From: Pirellulales bacterium
GTDB taxonomy: Bacteria > Planctomycetota > Planctomycetia > Pirellulales > DATAWG01
Reading direction: 5' to 3'
Length of the DNA: 64,000 bases
Assembly (NCBI GenBank): GCA_036267355.1
Contig: DATAWG010000008.1
Span: 1-64,000 of the forward strand
Notes under the pieces: generated by a model
Told to the model about the DNA's origin: nothing
The model's input: only the letters and a program-made list of their open reading frames with translations
Databases searched by the model: none
Position numbers and translations under genes: made by a program
Shown here: in pieces, positions 1 through 8,706 of the stretch
How positions within the stretch are numbered: position 1 is the first letter of the stretch
Layout of the letters: each line of letters starts with the position of its first letter

Positions 1-3000
1 TCGCCGACCTTGGTGCCTTGGCCCATCGCCCAGACTTTGACTTTCCAGGTGGTAAGATTCTCGGGCATGGTGAGGGCCACCTCGGCCTCCCCCTTGTCGT
101 TCGTCTCGAGCGCCCCGACCCACAGGGCCGTATCGGCGAAACTCGAACGAATCGAGGGCTGGATCATTGGACGCGGTGGATCCATGCTGAACCTGATCGC
201 GCCCGGCTGCACCATGCTCGTCACGTATTGCTCGAAGGAAAAGCCGATATCTTCCATCCAAGCTTTTTCGGGGTTTGCCCTGTTGTCGAATTCGCGCCAC
301 AGGTTCGTCTCTGTTTCCGGGTTGTGATCGCGTTTCCATCGCCAATAAAAGGCTTTGATGTTCTCGATGTTCGATCCGCCGGAGATGTATTCAACGGCTT
401 TGTCGTAAATCGCCACAACGGCGGAGCCGACGATCGGTCGCCCGGCCAAATCGGTGAGCTTCAGCGCGATGGTGGCGGGCTGGTTCGGCCGGTATTCTTC
501 GCGCGACGGCTGCACGGCGACATTCATCATTCGCGATTCCGGCGGCACGATGATCTGCCGCACTTCCGAATAGAGCCGGCCGTCGGCAATCGTCAGCCCT
601 TCGACGAAGAAATTCGGCATGTCGCGCTTCAGCACTTGGATCGATTCGATCGCGGATTTTCCCGTGAGCCGCAGCAGCTTCGGCGGCAAATAGACGCCTC
701 CCACCGGGCGGACGAACAGCAACACGGCCGAATCTGGCCGGGCCGTGTTGACCATCAGATTCATCGGCTGGTCGGGGGAATATTGCGGCCGATCGGGGAT
801 TAGTTCGAGATCGTCGAAGCGAAAATTCGAGCTGTCGACGCCTTGGCCGACGACGTCGAACAAACAGCCACCTTCGATCGAATGCTTCCGGTCGTCGGTG
901 AGGTTGAAGGAAAGGCGGTATTGGCCCGGCTCGGAAGCCTTGATTTGCAGCGTCGCCCGGCCGTCGGGGCCGCTGGAAAGATTCCAATCGCGGACGACCG
1001 TTTCCTGCGGCTTGCCATTCTTGTAAGCGATCTTGGCGAGGCTTAACTTGCCGTCGCCGCGCACCGGTCGGCCGTCAAGCGATCGGGCGAAGCAATCGAC
1101 TCGCACGACGTCGTCGACGTGATAGTAGCCGCGATCGACCCACACGACGACTTGAAATGGTCGCCGCGCCGCCAACACACTGCCGTTGCCCACCACCGTT
1201 TGCCGCGAAGCGTCGGTCACTTCGGCAGTGATCGTATATTGATGATCGCAATCCGGATGAATCGCCTTCGCGAGCGCGGTGTCGATGTCGATCGCCACGG
1301 TGCCATCGGAACCGATCGCGAGCGTGCGCTCGGCAACCACTTCAGGCTGCTCGATCGGCACGCCCGACCACGACGGCGACGGGCGCGGCGTGCACCAATC
1401 TGCCCAGCCGGGATACCAATCGCAATCGTAGCCGAGCCACCAATAGCCCGGGCCATACAGCCAGTCCCAATCGCCCGGCGGAAATGGCGGGGCGTCAAAC
1501 CGGCTGCGGAGCACTTTGTATTTGACGGTCGCATGCGTCACGGGCGAGCCGAAATAGTATTTTGCGCGAATGGTTGCCTTGGCCCTTTGTCCCAGCACGA
1601 GCGGCTTGGCCGGCGCATCGATCGTCACTTCGAACTCGGGCTTTTTGTATTCCTCGACGCGGAAGCTCCCGCCGCCGAAATTGGCAAGCGAGAATTGATA
1701 GATGCCGAGCGTCGCTTGCGGCGGAACAACGAATTCTCCGTCGATCCCGCCATAGGCGTCGGTGGTGAGCGTCTTCGTGAGCAGCTTCGTGCCTTTCGGA
1801 TCGCGAATCTCGACCGCGAAACTCTGATTGGCGAAATCCGAACCGTCGCGCTGATCGTATTTGGCGTGGCGAACCCAAAATTTGAATTTCACGGTCTGCC
1901 CCGGCCGATACACGGGCCGATCGGAAATCGCGAACACCTTCGTCTCGTTGTATTCGGCGTCGAGAAGATCGGGCGAGGCGATGTTCGTGAAGCCGAGGAA
2001 GGCAAACCGCGATTGCGGCGCCGTGGCGACAATAAGCCAGTCGAACTTCTGCTGGTCGGGCCGCGGCCGAACGATCAACTGGCCGTCGGCATCGGTGAAG
2101 TCGGCGAAATCGAGCGTCTCGACATCCGTCTTGCCGGAGGGCAACTGACGTTGCCGATAGCCGAACAGCTCGACGTTCGCCTTGGCGATGGGCTGACCGC
2201 TGGCCGCATCGGCGACATAGTAGAAGGTTCCATCGGCCAGCGGCTTCTTGACAATCACCGTGTTGTCGAGCCACACGAGGATCTGGCTCGTATTGCCGTC
2301 CGCGATCTGAGCCGACAGCAGATACGCGCCGGCGTTTTGCAGCGGCGTCGAGATCGTCGCGCGGCGATCGAGATGATGTTGCCGCGGCTTGAGTTCGAGA
2401 TCCCACGAGGCGACTTTCGGGCCGATATATTGCTGCTGGTCGCTCTGGACGAGCCGCGCGCCGAGGTCGTGCAAATCGATCTGCGCGCCGTCGAACGGAT
2501 GCGGGTTCGATTTCAAATAGGCTTTTACATCTTTGAACAGCTTGTCGAGCTTGATCGAATGGGCCTCGAAGCTCACCTGCCGGCTATTGCGGAAGCGGAA
2601 ATCGACCGTGGCCGGCCTCCCCGCCGGCTGCGGCACGCCCGCTTCGAATCGGCCCCAATTGCCGACGATCTGATCGAGCCGCTCGCGGCGATGATTGTCT
2701 TTGCCAGGGCCATAATCGCGAATCGCCTCGAGCCAATAGTCGGCCGCGCGGTCGAGCTGGCCGCGATCTTCAAAAAGCGTCGCGAGCGCTTCGAGCGCTT
2801 CGGGAGCGCGGCCGGTTTGCGGCTCGGCCGCAATCTTTTGATAGATCTTGATGAAATTGAATTCCTCCGGCAGCTTGAACCGCCTGACGCCGGTGGCGAG
2901 CCGAGCGATCGTCTCCTCGTCGGAGAGGGTCTGCGGAGCGAGACCATTGGGGTCGGCCTTATTATCTTTCGCGGCGACACTCGCCTCGAAAAGCCGCGGA

Positions 3001-3905
3001 TAATCGTCTCCCAACGTATTGACGCCAAACTGGCTCTGAAGGAACTGAGCCGTGGCAAAGCGAATCGCGTTCAATTGCCGCGGATCGACTTCCGCTGCTC
3101 GCGCGAGGGCCCAGCGCCAGCGCTCGCCATCGGTGGCGGCATCAGACCAGCGCTTCGGGGTAAAGTAGAAAATCGGCGTTCCATCGGCGTCGACCGGAGC
3201 CCCGAGGTTGTCGCCGGCCGACCAATGCAGATCGTAGTCCGGCAATTCTGAAAGATCGGTGAGCGATTGCAGTTGCCATGCTTGTGTCAGCGCTCGCCCA
3301 GATAAAAGGGCGTGCGCGAGATCGGTATAGAGGCCCGCGACTGCGGCATGCGACGGATCAGCATCGGCCAGTGGCATCGCGGCGACGAGAAGTTGCAAAG
3401 CGCGCACGCGGTCTCGCTGCGTCGCATCCGCCGACTGGCCGTCGCCGGCCGGGCTGCGAGATTTGCCGCGGTGAAACTTGCCGGCAACGATCGTGCCGAA
3501 ATGGTTGAATCCCAAACAAGTGTTGGCGGCGGACCGGAGCAACCGCCAGTTTTTCGCATGCGTGCGAATTGCCGCTTCGCGAAAGTCGTCGAGTTCGTCG
3601 AGCCGGCCCAGTTCCTGCAGGGCGCGACATGCCAACGCCAGATCGTCGCCAGCCTGCCGCGGATCGTCGGCCGGATCGAGAACCAACCGTCGAAAGCCGT
3701 CGAAGGCATCCTTAAAATTGCCCGCTTCGAGTTGCTTCTTTAGGAGATCGCGCGATGGTCGCCCGACGGTTTGCGATCCGCCCATCGCGGCGATCCAACC
3801 GCTTGGAAGCAGGCCGGCCGCGAGCAAAGCGATCGCCAACAAGCGGGCGAAGCTGGTCGGCCGGCGGATGTCGCGTGGCGGATTCATGAATGGCTCGTCG
3901 GCCAT
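1..3905 (-). CDS. Alpha-2-macroglobulin family protein, 5' part (3' end beyond window)
   Basis: The minus frame is open from the window edge to a signal-peptide-like start (MNPPRDIRRPTSFARLLAIA...), about 1300 codons, and its stop lies outside the window. Bacterial alpha-2-macroglobulins are periplasmic, often lipid-anchored, protease-trapping proteins. Family signatures I can read are RPVYRPGQTVKFKFWVRH (MG2/MG3 type), EEYKKPEFEVTIDAP, AIYDKAVEYISGGSN, and TALWVGALETNDKGEAEVAL followed by ENLTTWKVKVWAMGQGT at the start of the A2M domain. An aromatic-rich stretch (PPGDWDWLYGPGYWW) sits in the middle. The thioester (CxEQ) and receptor domains would be encoded to the left, so it is unknown whether the thioester is present. 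The start is uncertain: ATGs at 3953, 3905 and 3887 are all in frame, and none has a strong ribosome-binding site. The gene is divergent from the SGNH esterase, with a shared promoter region of about 210 bp. Confidence 0.9.
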   Translation of the reverse strand, partial: MADEPFMNPPRDIRRPTSFARLLAIALLAAGLLPSGWIAAMGGSQTVGRPSRDLLKKQLEAGNFKDAFDGFRRLVLDPADDPRQAGDDLALACRALQELGRLDELDDFREAAIRTHAKNWRLLRSAANTCLGFNHFGTIVAGKFHRGKSRSPAGDGQSADATQRDRVRALQLLVAAMPLADADPSHAAVAGLYTDLAHALLSGRALTQAWQLQSLTDLSELPDYDLHWSAGDNLGAPVDADGTPIFYFTPKRWSDAATDGERWRWALARAAEVDPRQLNAIRFATAQFLQSQFGVNTLGDDYPRLFEASVAAKDNKADPNGLAPQTLSDEETIARLATGVRRFKLPEEFNFIKIYQKIAAEPQTGRAPEALEALATLFEDRGQLDRAADYWLEAIRDYGPGKDNHRRERLDQIVGNWGRFEAGVPQPAGRPATVDFRFRNSRQVSFEAHSIKLDKLFKDVKAYLKSNPHPFDGAQIDLHDLGARLVQSDQQQYIGPKVASWDLELKPRQHHLDRRATISTPLQNAGAYLLSAQIADGNTSQILVWLDNTVIVKKPLADGTFYYVADAASGQPIAKANVELFGYRQRQLPSGKTDVETLDFADFTDADGQLIVRPRPDQQKFDWLIVATAPQSRFAFLGFTNIASPDLLDAEYNETKVFAISDRPVYRPGQTVKFKFWVRHAKYDQRDGSDFANQSFAVEIRDPKGTKLLTKTLTTDAYGGIDGEFVVPPQATLGIYQFSLANFGGGSFRVEEYKKPEFEVTIDAPAKPLVLGQRAKATIRAKYYFGSPVTHATVKYKVLRSRFDAPPFPPGDWDWLYGPGYWWLGYDCDWYPGWADWCTPRPSPSWSGVPIEQPEVVAERTLAIGSDGTVAIDIDTALAKAIHPDCDHQYTITAEVTDASRQTVVGNGSVLAARRPFQVVVWVDRGYYHVDDVVRVDCFARSLDGRPVRGDGKLSLAKIAYKNGKPQETVVRDWNLSSGPDGRATLQIKASEPGQYRLSFNLTDDRKHSIEGGCLFDVVGQGVDSSNFRFDDLELIPDRPQYSPDQPMNLMVNTARPDSAVLLFVRPVGGVYLPPKLLRLTGKSAIESIQVLKRDMPNFFVEGLTIADGRLYSEVRQIIVPPESRMMNVAVQPSREEYRPNQPATIALKLTDLAGRPIVGSAVVAIYDKAVEYISGGSNIENIKAFYWRWKRDHNPETETNLWREFDNRANPEKAWMEDIGFSFEQYVTSMVQPGAIRFSMDPPRPMIQPSIRSSFADTALWVGALETNDKGEAEVALTMPENLTTWKVKVWAMGQGTKVG

Positions 3906-4162
3906 GAGCGATTTTTCGGTGCCGTCGCCGTGGAAACTCGAACGAAAAGCCATGGCCCCGGGCTCACGCGCGCCGCGTTGTCGAGCTTGCCACGCGCGAT
4001 CCCAATACGAATCACGCCCGGCCGAGGTTCGTCGGAATCTTTCGGTGCAGGGCGGCGTCGAACGGCCGGCGTGCTGGATTCGGCCGGTGCTAGCGGTTAT
4101 TGTAAACGCAGTTCGCGTGCGTCCCGCCGGCTCGATCCCGCCTTTTTCCCGAAGGAACCGCC

Positions 4163-4885
4163 ATGCATTTCGCCAGCCTCGCCAAGTTGTTCGCTTCCGT
4201 GATCGCGCTTGTCGGCCCCGCCCCGGCCGACCTGCCCAAGGACTTGCAATTGAAGCCGGGAGACCAGATCGTCGCGATCGGCGATTCGATCACGCAAGCC
4301 GGCGGCTATCTCATCGACGTCGATCAAGTGTTGGCCGCGGATTATCCCCAGTTGAAAATCCCCAAGATCATCAACGTCGGCATCAGCGGTCAGCATGCCG
4401 AACACATGGCCCCGAGGTTCAAGCACGACGTCGTCGATCGCAAGCCGCAGTGGGTGACGATTTCCGTCGGAATCAACGACGTGTGGCATCGGCTGGGCAA
4501 GCCCCACGATCCAAAGGTGCTCGAGGAATATACCAAGAACGTCACGAAAATGGTCGATCTGGCGCAGGCGGCCGACATCAAGGTGATTCTGCTTTCGCCG
4601 ACGATCATCTTCGAGGATCCGAACAACGAAGGCAACACCCGATTGCTGCAATACATCGCGGCGGAAAAGAAAATCGCCGAAGCGAAGAAGTGCGAGTTCG
4701 TCGATCTCCACGCGATGTTCGTCAAGGCGCTGACCAAGAAGCCGGCCGATTTCAAAGGCAACTGGCTTACCGCCGATGGAGTGCATATGAAGCCGATGGG
4801 CGACGCCATCATGGCCCTCGGAATCCTGCGCGGCGTCGGCGTTCCGGATGCCAAGGTCGAAGCAGCACCGGCGGCGAGCAAGTAG
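4163..4885 (+). CDS. SGNH/GDSL-family esterase (secreted)
   Basis: A protein of 240 aa. It begins with a short hydrophobic leader (MHFASLAKLFASVIALVG). The SGNH blocks are all visible: block I IVAIGDSITQAGG with the nucleophile Ser near residue 41, block II NVGISGQ (Gly), block III SVGINDVW (Asn), and block V ADGVHM (Asp and His). Such enzymes hydrolyse ester bonds, commonly acetyl groups on carbohydrates, but the substrate cannot be inferred here. An AAGGA ribosome-binding site lies seven bases before the ATG. The C-terminus is Ala/Lys-rich (VEAAPAASK). The family call is secure and the substrate unknown. Confidence 0.92.
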   Translation: MHFASLAKLFASVIALVGPAPADLPKDLQLKPGDQIVAIGDSITQAGGYLIDVDQVLAADYPQLKIPKIINVGISGQHAEHMAPRFKHDVVDRKPQWVTISVGINDVWHRLGKPHDPKVLEEYTKNVTKMVDLAQAADIKVILLSPTIIFEDPNNEGNTRLLQYIAAEKKIAEAKKCEFVDLHAMFVKALTKKPADFKGNWLTADGVHMKPMGDAIMALGILRGVGVPDAKVEAAPAASK

Positions 4886-4914
4886 GCGACGATCGATCAA
4901 GGTGAGGTGAGACG

Positions 4915-5389
4915 ATGCGAATGTGCTCGGCGTTATCGTTTCCGGTTGTTTTGCTGCTTTGCGGCGCGGCGCGGACCGCCGAGCCGGCCGTCGGCACGGC
5001 CGGACTCGGCTTGGTGACAAAGTTTGTCTCAGCCGATTTCTGCGCTCAAGTCCATGTCGCTGTCGCTTGATCTCAGCGGCGATGCAATGCTGACAGGCAC
5101 GCTCGTGGCCCAAAACGGCAACGCCGCCGAACACGTTCAAAAATTGATCCTCTCCGGTCGCGACATGCTTGCGGAGCTTTACCATCAGAACGGCGCGGCG
5201 GCTCTCGCCCAAGCTGGTCCTGGGATTCGCAGCGCTCTTGATGGGTTCATAATGCAATCGTCGCAGGGATTTACCGCGAAGGTTTCGCACGCTGCCGTGT
5301 CCCTGTCGCTTCCGTCCCCCAAGAATTTGCCGAATCTAGTCCGGGCCGCAGTTGCGCTCGTTGCAGGACCGGCAAACCCGGCGAAGTAG
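4915..5389 (+). pseudogene. Decayed secreted-protein gene, frameshifted
   Basis: An ATG at 4915 opens a signal-peptide-like frame (MRMCSALSFPVVLLLCGAARTAEP) that ends at a TGA at 5068-5070. The plausible continuation (about 120 codons, to the TAG at 5387-5389) lies in another frame and directly follows a TGA at 5015-5017, so it has only a TTG start at 5024. That continuation reads LKSMSLSLDLSGDAMLTGTL, then AEHVQKLILSGRDMLAELYH and AALAQAGPGIRSALDGF, which resembles a periplasmic domain of a planctomycete secreted protein. The simplest reading is one gene broken by a deletion or frameshift near 5010-5030. Two separate small genes is a weaker alternative. No function is proposed. Confidence 0.5.
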
Positions 5390-5619
5390 TCGGAGGCGCC
5401 GCACGCGGCTGCCGGCGTGCGCCTGGAAGCGTGCGCTCCGCCGTTTGGTGCCCTTGAGAATCGGTTGCGAAATATGGGATAAAGCGGCTAGAATGGGCTT
5501 GCCCGCCGGAAGCGCGCTTGTGGGACTGCTTCCGCCCGCCCCACCTTGATGCCAACGCGATTTCGATGCACCGCGGCTGACTTCCGCCTCGCTGCCGCGC
5601 ATTTGGAGCGAAACCACCG

Positions 5620-7782
5620 ATGGCCTTCGCGTTTCGGATTTCGCTCTCGCCGCGATCCAAATGGTTCGCGCTCTGCGCGGCTGTCATTCTCGGCTCAGTT
5701 TTAGCGGGTCCGGCGTCGCTGTTTGCCGGTGACATTCCGGCCGGCGATTTCTTCGAGGCCAAGATCCGGCCGCTGCTGGCCGCGAATTGCTATCAATGCC
5801 ATGGCGATAAAAAGCAAGAATCCGACCTACGGCTCGATTCCCGGCAAGCGGCGATGAAGGGTGGTAGCGATGGGGCAGTGATCGTGCCGGGGCAGCCGGA
5901 GAAAAGCCTGCTAGTGCAAGCGGTTCGCTACCACGGCGACACGAAGATGCCGCCCAAGAAACCGCTGCCGGCCGATCAGGTCGAGACGCTGGCCACGTGG
6001 GTCAAGCTCGGGGCGCCGTGGCCCGATTCGCCGGCCGCCGGAGCGCCTTCGGCAAGCGGCGGCATCGCCGATCCGAAGCATCATTGGGCCTTTCAACCGG
6101 TGCGCGAGCCGGCGGCGCCGCGCGTGAAGAATGCGGCTTGGGTGAAGTCGCCCGTCGACGCCTTTGTCTTGGCGAAGCTCGAAGCCAAGGCGATTTCGCC
6201 GGCACCGCCAGTCGACCGGCCAACGCTGATCCGCCGGGCGACGTTCGATTTGATCGGCTTGCCGCCGACGCCGGCCGAAGTCGATGCGTTCGTTCACGAT
6301 GCGACCCCCGATGCGTTTGCCAAAGTTGTCGACCGCCTGCTGGCATCGCCGCATTACGGCGAGCGCTGGGGCCGGTACTGGCTCGACGTGGCCCGATATG
6401 CCGACAACAAGGGCTACGTCGGCGACAACAAGAATCGCGAAATTCGCTACGCCTATTTGTATCGCGATTGGATCATCCACGCATTCAACAGCGATTTGCC
6501 TTACGATCAGTTTCTCGTCAAGCAAATTGCCGCCGATCGGCTGCCGCACAAAGATAACCTCGATCTGCCCGCGATGGGCTTGCTCACTGTCGGTCGGCGG
6601 TTCATCAACGATCGGCAATTGATTATCGACGACCAAATCGACGTGATCTCGCGCGGCATGCTGGGCCTGACGGTGACATGTGCCCGCTGCCACAACCACA
6701 AATTCGATCCGATTCCGACCGCCGATTATTATTCGCTCTACGGCGTGCTCAATTCGTCGGAGGAAAAGGAAGTGCCGCTCAAGCCGGGCTCGGCGGAAAA
6801 GGCGCTCATCGAAGAAGATCGGCCGCACCCGTCAAACTCGCACATTTTCATTCGTGGCAACTCGGGCAATCAGGGCGCGGAAGTGCCGCGGCAATTCTTG
6901 GAAGTGCTTTCCGGCCCCGATCGAAAGCCGTTTCACGACGGCAGCGGCCGGCTCGAACTGGCCCGCAAAATTGCCTCGGCCGACAATCCGCTCACGGCCC
7001 GAGTGATGGTCAACCGCGTTTGGCTGCACCATTTCGGGACCGGATTGGTCCGCACGCCGAGCGATTTCGGCGCCCGCAGCGATCCGCCGTCGAATCCCGA
7101 ATTGCTCGACTATCTCGCCTCGCGGTTCGTGAAACAGGGCTGGTCGATCAAGCGGCTGCATCGAGCGATCATGTTGTCGAGCGTCTATCAGGAATCGAGC
7201 AACGGCTCGGCCAAGTCTGAATCGCTCGATCCGGAGAATCGGCTCTTTTCGCATTTCAACCGGCAGCGGCTCGATTTCGAAGCCATGCGCGATGCGCTAC
7301 TTGCCGCGGGCGGCGAACTGGATGAAAAGATCGGCGGCCCCAGCATCGATCTGCTCAAGGAACCGTTCGTGCGGCGAAGGACCGTGTATAGCTATGTGGA
7401 CCGCCAGAACTTGCAGGGACTCCTGCGGACATTCGACTTCGCTTCGCCCGATGCCCATAGCCCGATGCGGCACGTTACGACGATCCCGCAGCAAGCGTTG
7501 TTCTTGATGAACAGCCCGTTCGTGGTGCAGCAGGCGGAGCGATTGGCGGCCCGGTCGGAAATCGCTTCCGCGAGCGACACGGGGGAGCGGGTGCGGCGGA
7601 TGTATCGCTTGGTTTACAGCCGAGAGCCGACGGCGGATGAAATCGCGCTGGCCCGGCAATATCTAGCCGCGCCGCCGCCGGGCGGAACTGGCGCGAAACC
7701 GCATCCCGACGACAAGCTGACCCCGTGGCAACGCTACGCCCAAGCATTGTTGATGACGAACGAGTTTGTGTACATTGATTGA
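5620..7782 (+). CDS. Planctomycete-cytochrome protein with DUF1549 and DUF1553 domains
   Basis: A protein of 720 aa with an N-terminal signal peptide ending near LFAG (about residue 37). A c-type heme motif follows (NCYQCH, about residues 57-62, then KKQESDLRLDSR), typical of the PSCyt1 domain. The DUF1549 domain (about 170-380) carries HYGERWGRYWLDVARYADN, LPYDQFLVKQIAADRL and a second heme-type motif, CARCHNHKFDPI. The DUF1553 domain (about 440-700) carries NPLTARVMVNRVWLHHFGTG and GWSIKRLHRAIMLSSVYQ. These large periplasmic proteins are characteristic of Planctomycetes and normally sit immediately upstream of a DUF1501 gene. They are thought to take part in degradation of complex, often sulfated, polysaccharides, but their biochemistry is not established. 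Here the DUF1501 partner follows only after a 1.5-kb accessory block. Confidence 0.95.
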   Translation: MAFAFRISLSPRSKWFALCAAVILGSVLAGPASLFAGDIPAGDFFEAKIRPLLAANCYQCHGDKKQESDLRLDSRQAAMKGGSDGAVIVPGQPEKSLLVQAVRYHGDTKMPPKKPLPADQVETLATWVKLGAPWPDSPAAGAPSASGGIADPKHHWAFQPVREPAAPRVKNAAWVKSPVDAFVLAKLEAKAISPAPPVDRPTLIRRATFDLIGLPPTPAEVDAFVHDATPDAFAKVVDRLLASPHYGERWGRYWLDVARYADNKGYVGDNKNREIRYAYLYRDWIIHAFNSDLPYDQFLVKQIAADRLPHKDNLDLPAMGLLTVGRRFINDRQLIIDDQIDVISRGMLGLTVTCARCHNHKFDPIPTADYYSLYGVLNSSEEKEVPLKPGSAEKALIEEDRPHPSNSHIFIRGNSGNQGAEVPRQFLEVLSGPDRKPFHDGSGRLELARKIASADNPLTARVMVNRVWLHHFGTGLVRTPSDFGARSDPPSNPELLDYLASRFVKQGWSIKRLHRAIMLSSVYQESSNGSAKSESLDPENRLFSHFNRQRLDFEAMRDALLAAGGELDEKIGGPSIDLLKEPFVRRRTVYSYVDRQNLQGLLRTFDFASPDAHSPMRHVTTIPQQALFLMNSPFVVQQAERLAARSEIASASDTGERVRRMYRLVYSREPTADEIALARQYLAAPPPGGTGAKPHPDDKLTPWQRYAQALLMTNEFVYID

Positions 7783-7817
7783 GTGGAGGCGGACCACAAT
7801 TTTTCGGACGGTGCGTT

Positions 7818-8117
7818 ATGGCAAACGTTTCCTGCGAGCACATCGAGTTGGACAAAAACGGCGTTGCCCGAATTGCCGGCAGCCGGATCAAGGTGAACCA
7901 CCTTGTGTTGATCAAGCGAATCGACAATGCGACGCCCGAGCAGATTCAGCAGTCGCTTCCACATCTGACGATGGCGGAAATTCATGCCGCGTTCGCGTAC
8001 TACTACGATCACCAAGCGGAGATTGAGCGAGATATTACGTTCGCGAACGAGATGCGCGAGCAAGCGGGACCATCACCGATCGCGGCAAAGCTCCGTGCGA
8101 TGGGCAAATTACCGTGA
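7818..8117 (+). CDS. DUF433 family antitoxin-like protein
   Basis: A protein of 99 aa starting at ATG 7818 (MANVSCEHIELDKNG...); an upstream in-frame extension exists but lacks family similarity. The core reads ARIAGSRIKVNHLVLIKRID, then TPEQIQQSLPHLTMAEIHAA and AYYYDHQAEIERDI. That is the DUF433 winged-helix pattern (G-[ST]-R-I-x-V near the start, and a helix in which the protein gauges 'when to make a C-terminal helix'). DUF433 proteins are usually paired with DUF5615 PIN-like toxins in VapBC-like modules. The stop codon overlaps the GTG start of the next gene (GTGA at 8114-8117), which implies translational coupling. Confidence 0.88.
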   Translation: MANVSCEHIELDKNGVARIAGSRIKVNHLVLIKRIDNATPEQIQQSLPHLTMAEIHAAFAYYYDHQAEIERDITFANEMREQAGPSPIAAKLRAMGKLP

Positions 8118-8461
8118 CTTTGCAAATTTACATCGACGAAAATGTCGATGCTGCAATTCCTAATGGGCTCCGGCGTCGAGGTGTAGATGTCTTGACCGTG
8201 CAGGACGACGGTAATGCTGGCATGGAGGACACCGACGTTATCAATAGGCCGGGCGAGTTGGGCCGTGTCCTGTTTTCCAACGATTCCGATATGCTCAGGC
8301 AGGCGAACCGACGGCAGCGAGGCCTGGAGAATTTTTCTGGTGTGATTTATGCGCACCGGCTTTGGGTTCCAATTGGCCGCTGCGTTGACGATCTGGAACT
8401 TATCGCGAACATTTGCGAAACCGAGGAGTGTGCGGGGCGAGTTATTTATCTTCCGAAATAA
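8114..8461 (+). CDS. DUF5615 PIN-like toxin protein
   Basis: A protein of 115 aa starting at GTG 8114, which overlaps the antitoxin stop by four bases. The N-terminus IYIDENVDAAIPNGLRRRG carries the Asp-Glu-Asn motif of DUF5615/Mut7-C-like PIN proteins. GVDVLTVQDDG and RVLFSNDSDMLRQANRR supply the later conserved acidic residues (the ND-D-L motif). These proteins are predicted Mg-dependent ribonucleases that act as toxins when freed from a DUF433 partner. The conserved acidic residues are intact, so the module is probably functional. The pair lies between two genes that are usually adjacent, which points to an inserted accessory unit. Confidence 0.87.
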   Translation: MTLQIYIDENVDAAIPNGLRRRGVDVLTVQDDGNAGMEDTDVINRPGELGRVLFSNDSDMLRQANRRQRGLENFSGVIYAHRLWVPIGRCVDDLELIANICETEECAGRVIYLPK

Positions 8462-8490
8462 TAAATGCAGTCGGCAAATGCGAGAAGTTC

Positions 8491-8706
8491 ATGGATCCGA
8501 AAGCGCGGCCCAATCATCGCGAGTATATCGAAGTGCTGCGGCGGATGACGCCGGGCGAGCGGCTTAAGAAGGCCTGCGAAATGTCCGATTTCGGCCGGCG
8601 GCTGTTTCGGGCGGGATTGCGGCAGCGCTTCCCGAATTTGTCGGAAGACGTCTTTCATCGCTTGTATCTTGACCGGCTCGACAAATGTCACAACACGAAT
8701 TATTAG
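8491..8706 (+). CDS. Small conserved protein paired with a nucleotidyltransferase
   Basis: A protein of 71 aa starting at ATG 8491. Its sequence is mostly helical and charged: MTPGERLKKACEMSDFGRRL, then FRAGLRQRFPNLSEDVFHRL and the C-terminus LDRLDKCHNTNY. I recall short proteins of this type, ending in (D)KCHN-NY, encoded immediately before minimal nucleotidyltransferases in cyanobacteria and planctomycetes, but no function that I know of is assigned. The 3' end overlaps the start of the (broken) nucleotidyltransferase by 22 bp, which fits translational coupling. It may be the antitoxin-like half of a two-gene module. That role is inferred from gene layout only. Confidence 0.7.
   Translation: MDPKARPNHREYIEVLRRMTPGERLKKACEMSDFGRRLFRAGLRQRFPNLSEDVFHRLYLDRLDKCHNTNY

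Noticed and set aside
1119-3251. Long open frame on the plus strand, 710 codons
   Set aside because: It is the antisense of the alpha-2-macroglobulin gene. The minus-strand frame has family motifs and a signal peptide, while this one is Arg/Leu-rich with no recognisable domain.
4097-5290. 397-codon minus-strand frame
   Set aside because: It lies opposite the SGNH esterase. The plus frame has the four SGNH motifs; this one has none.
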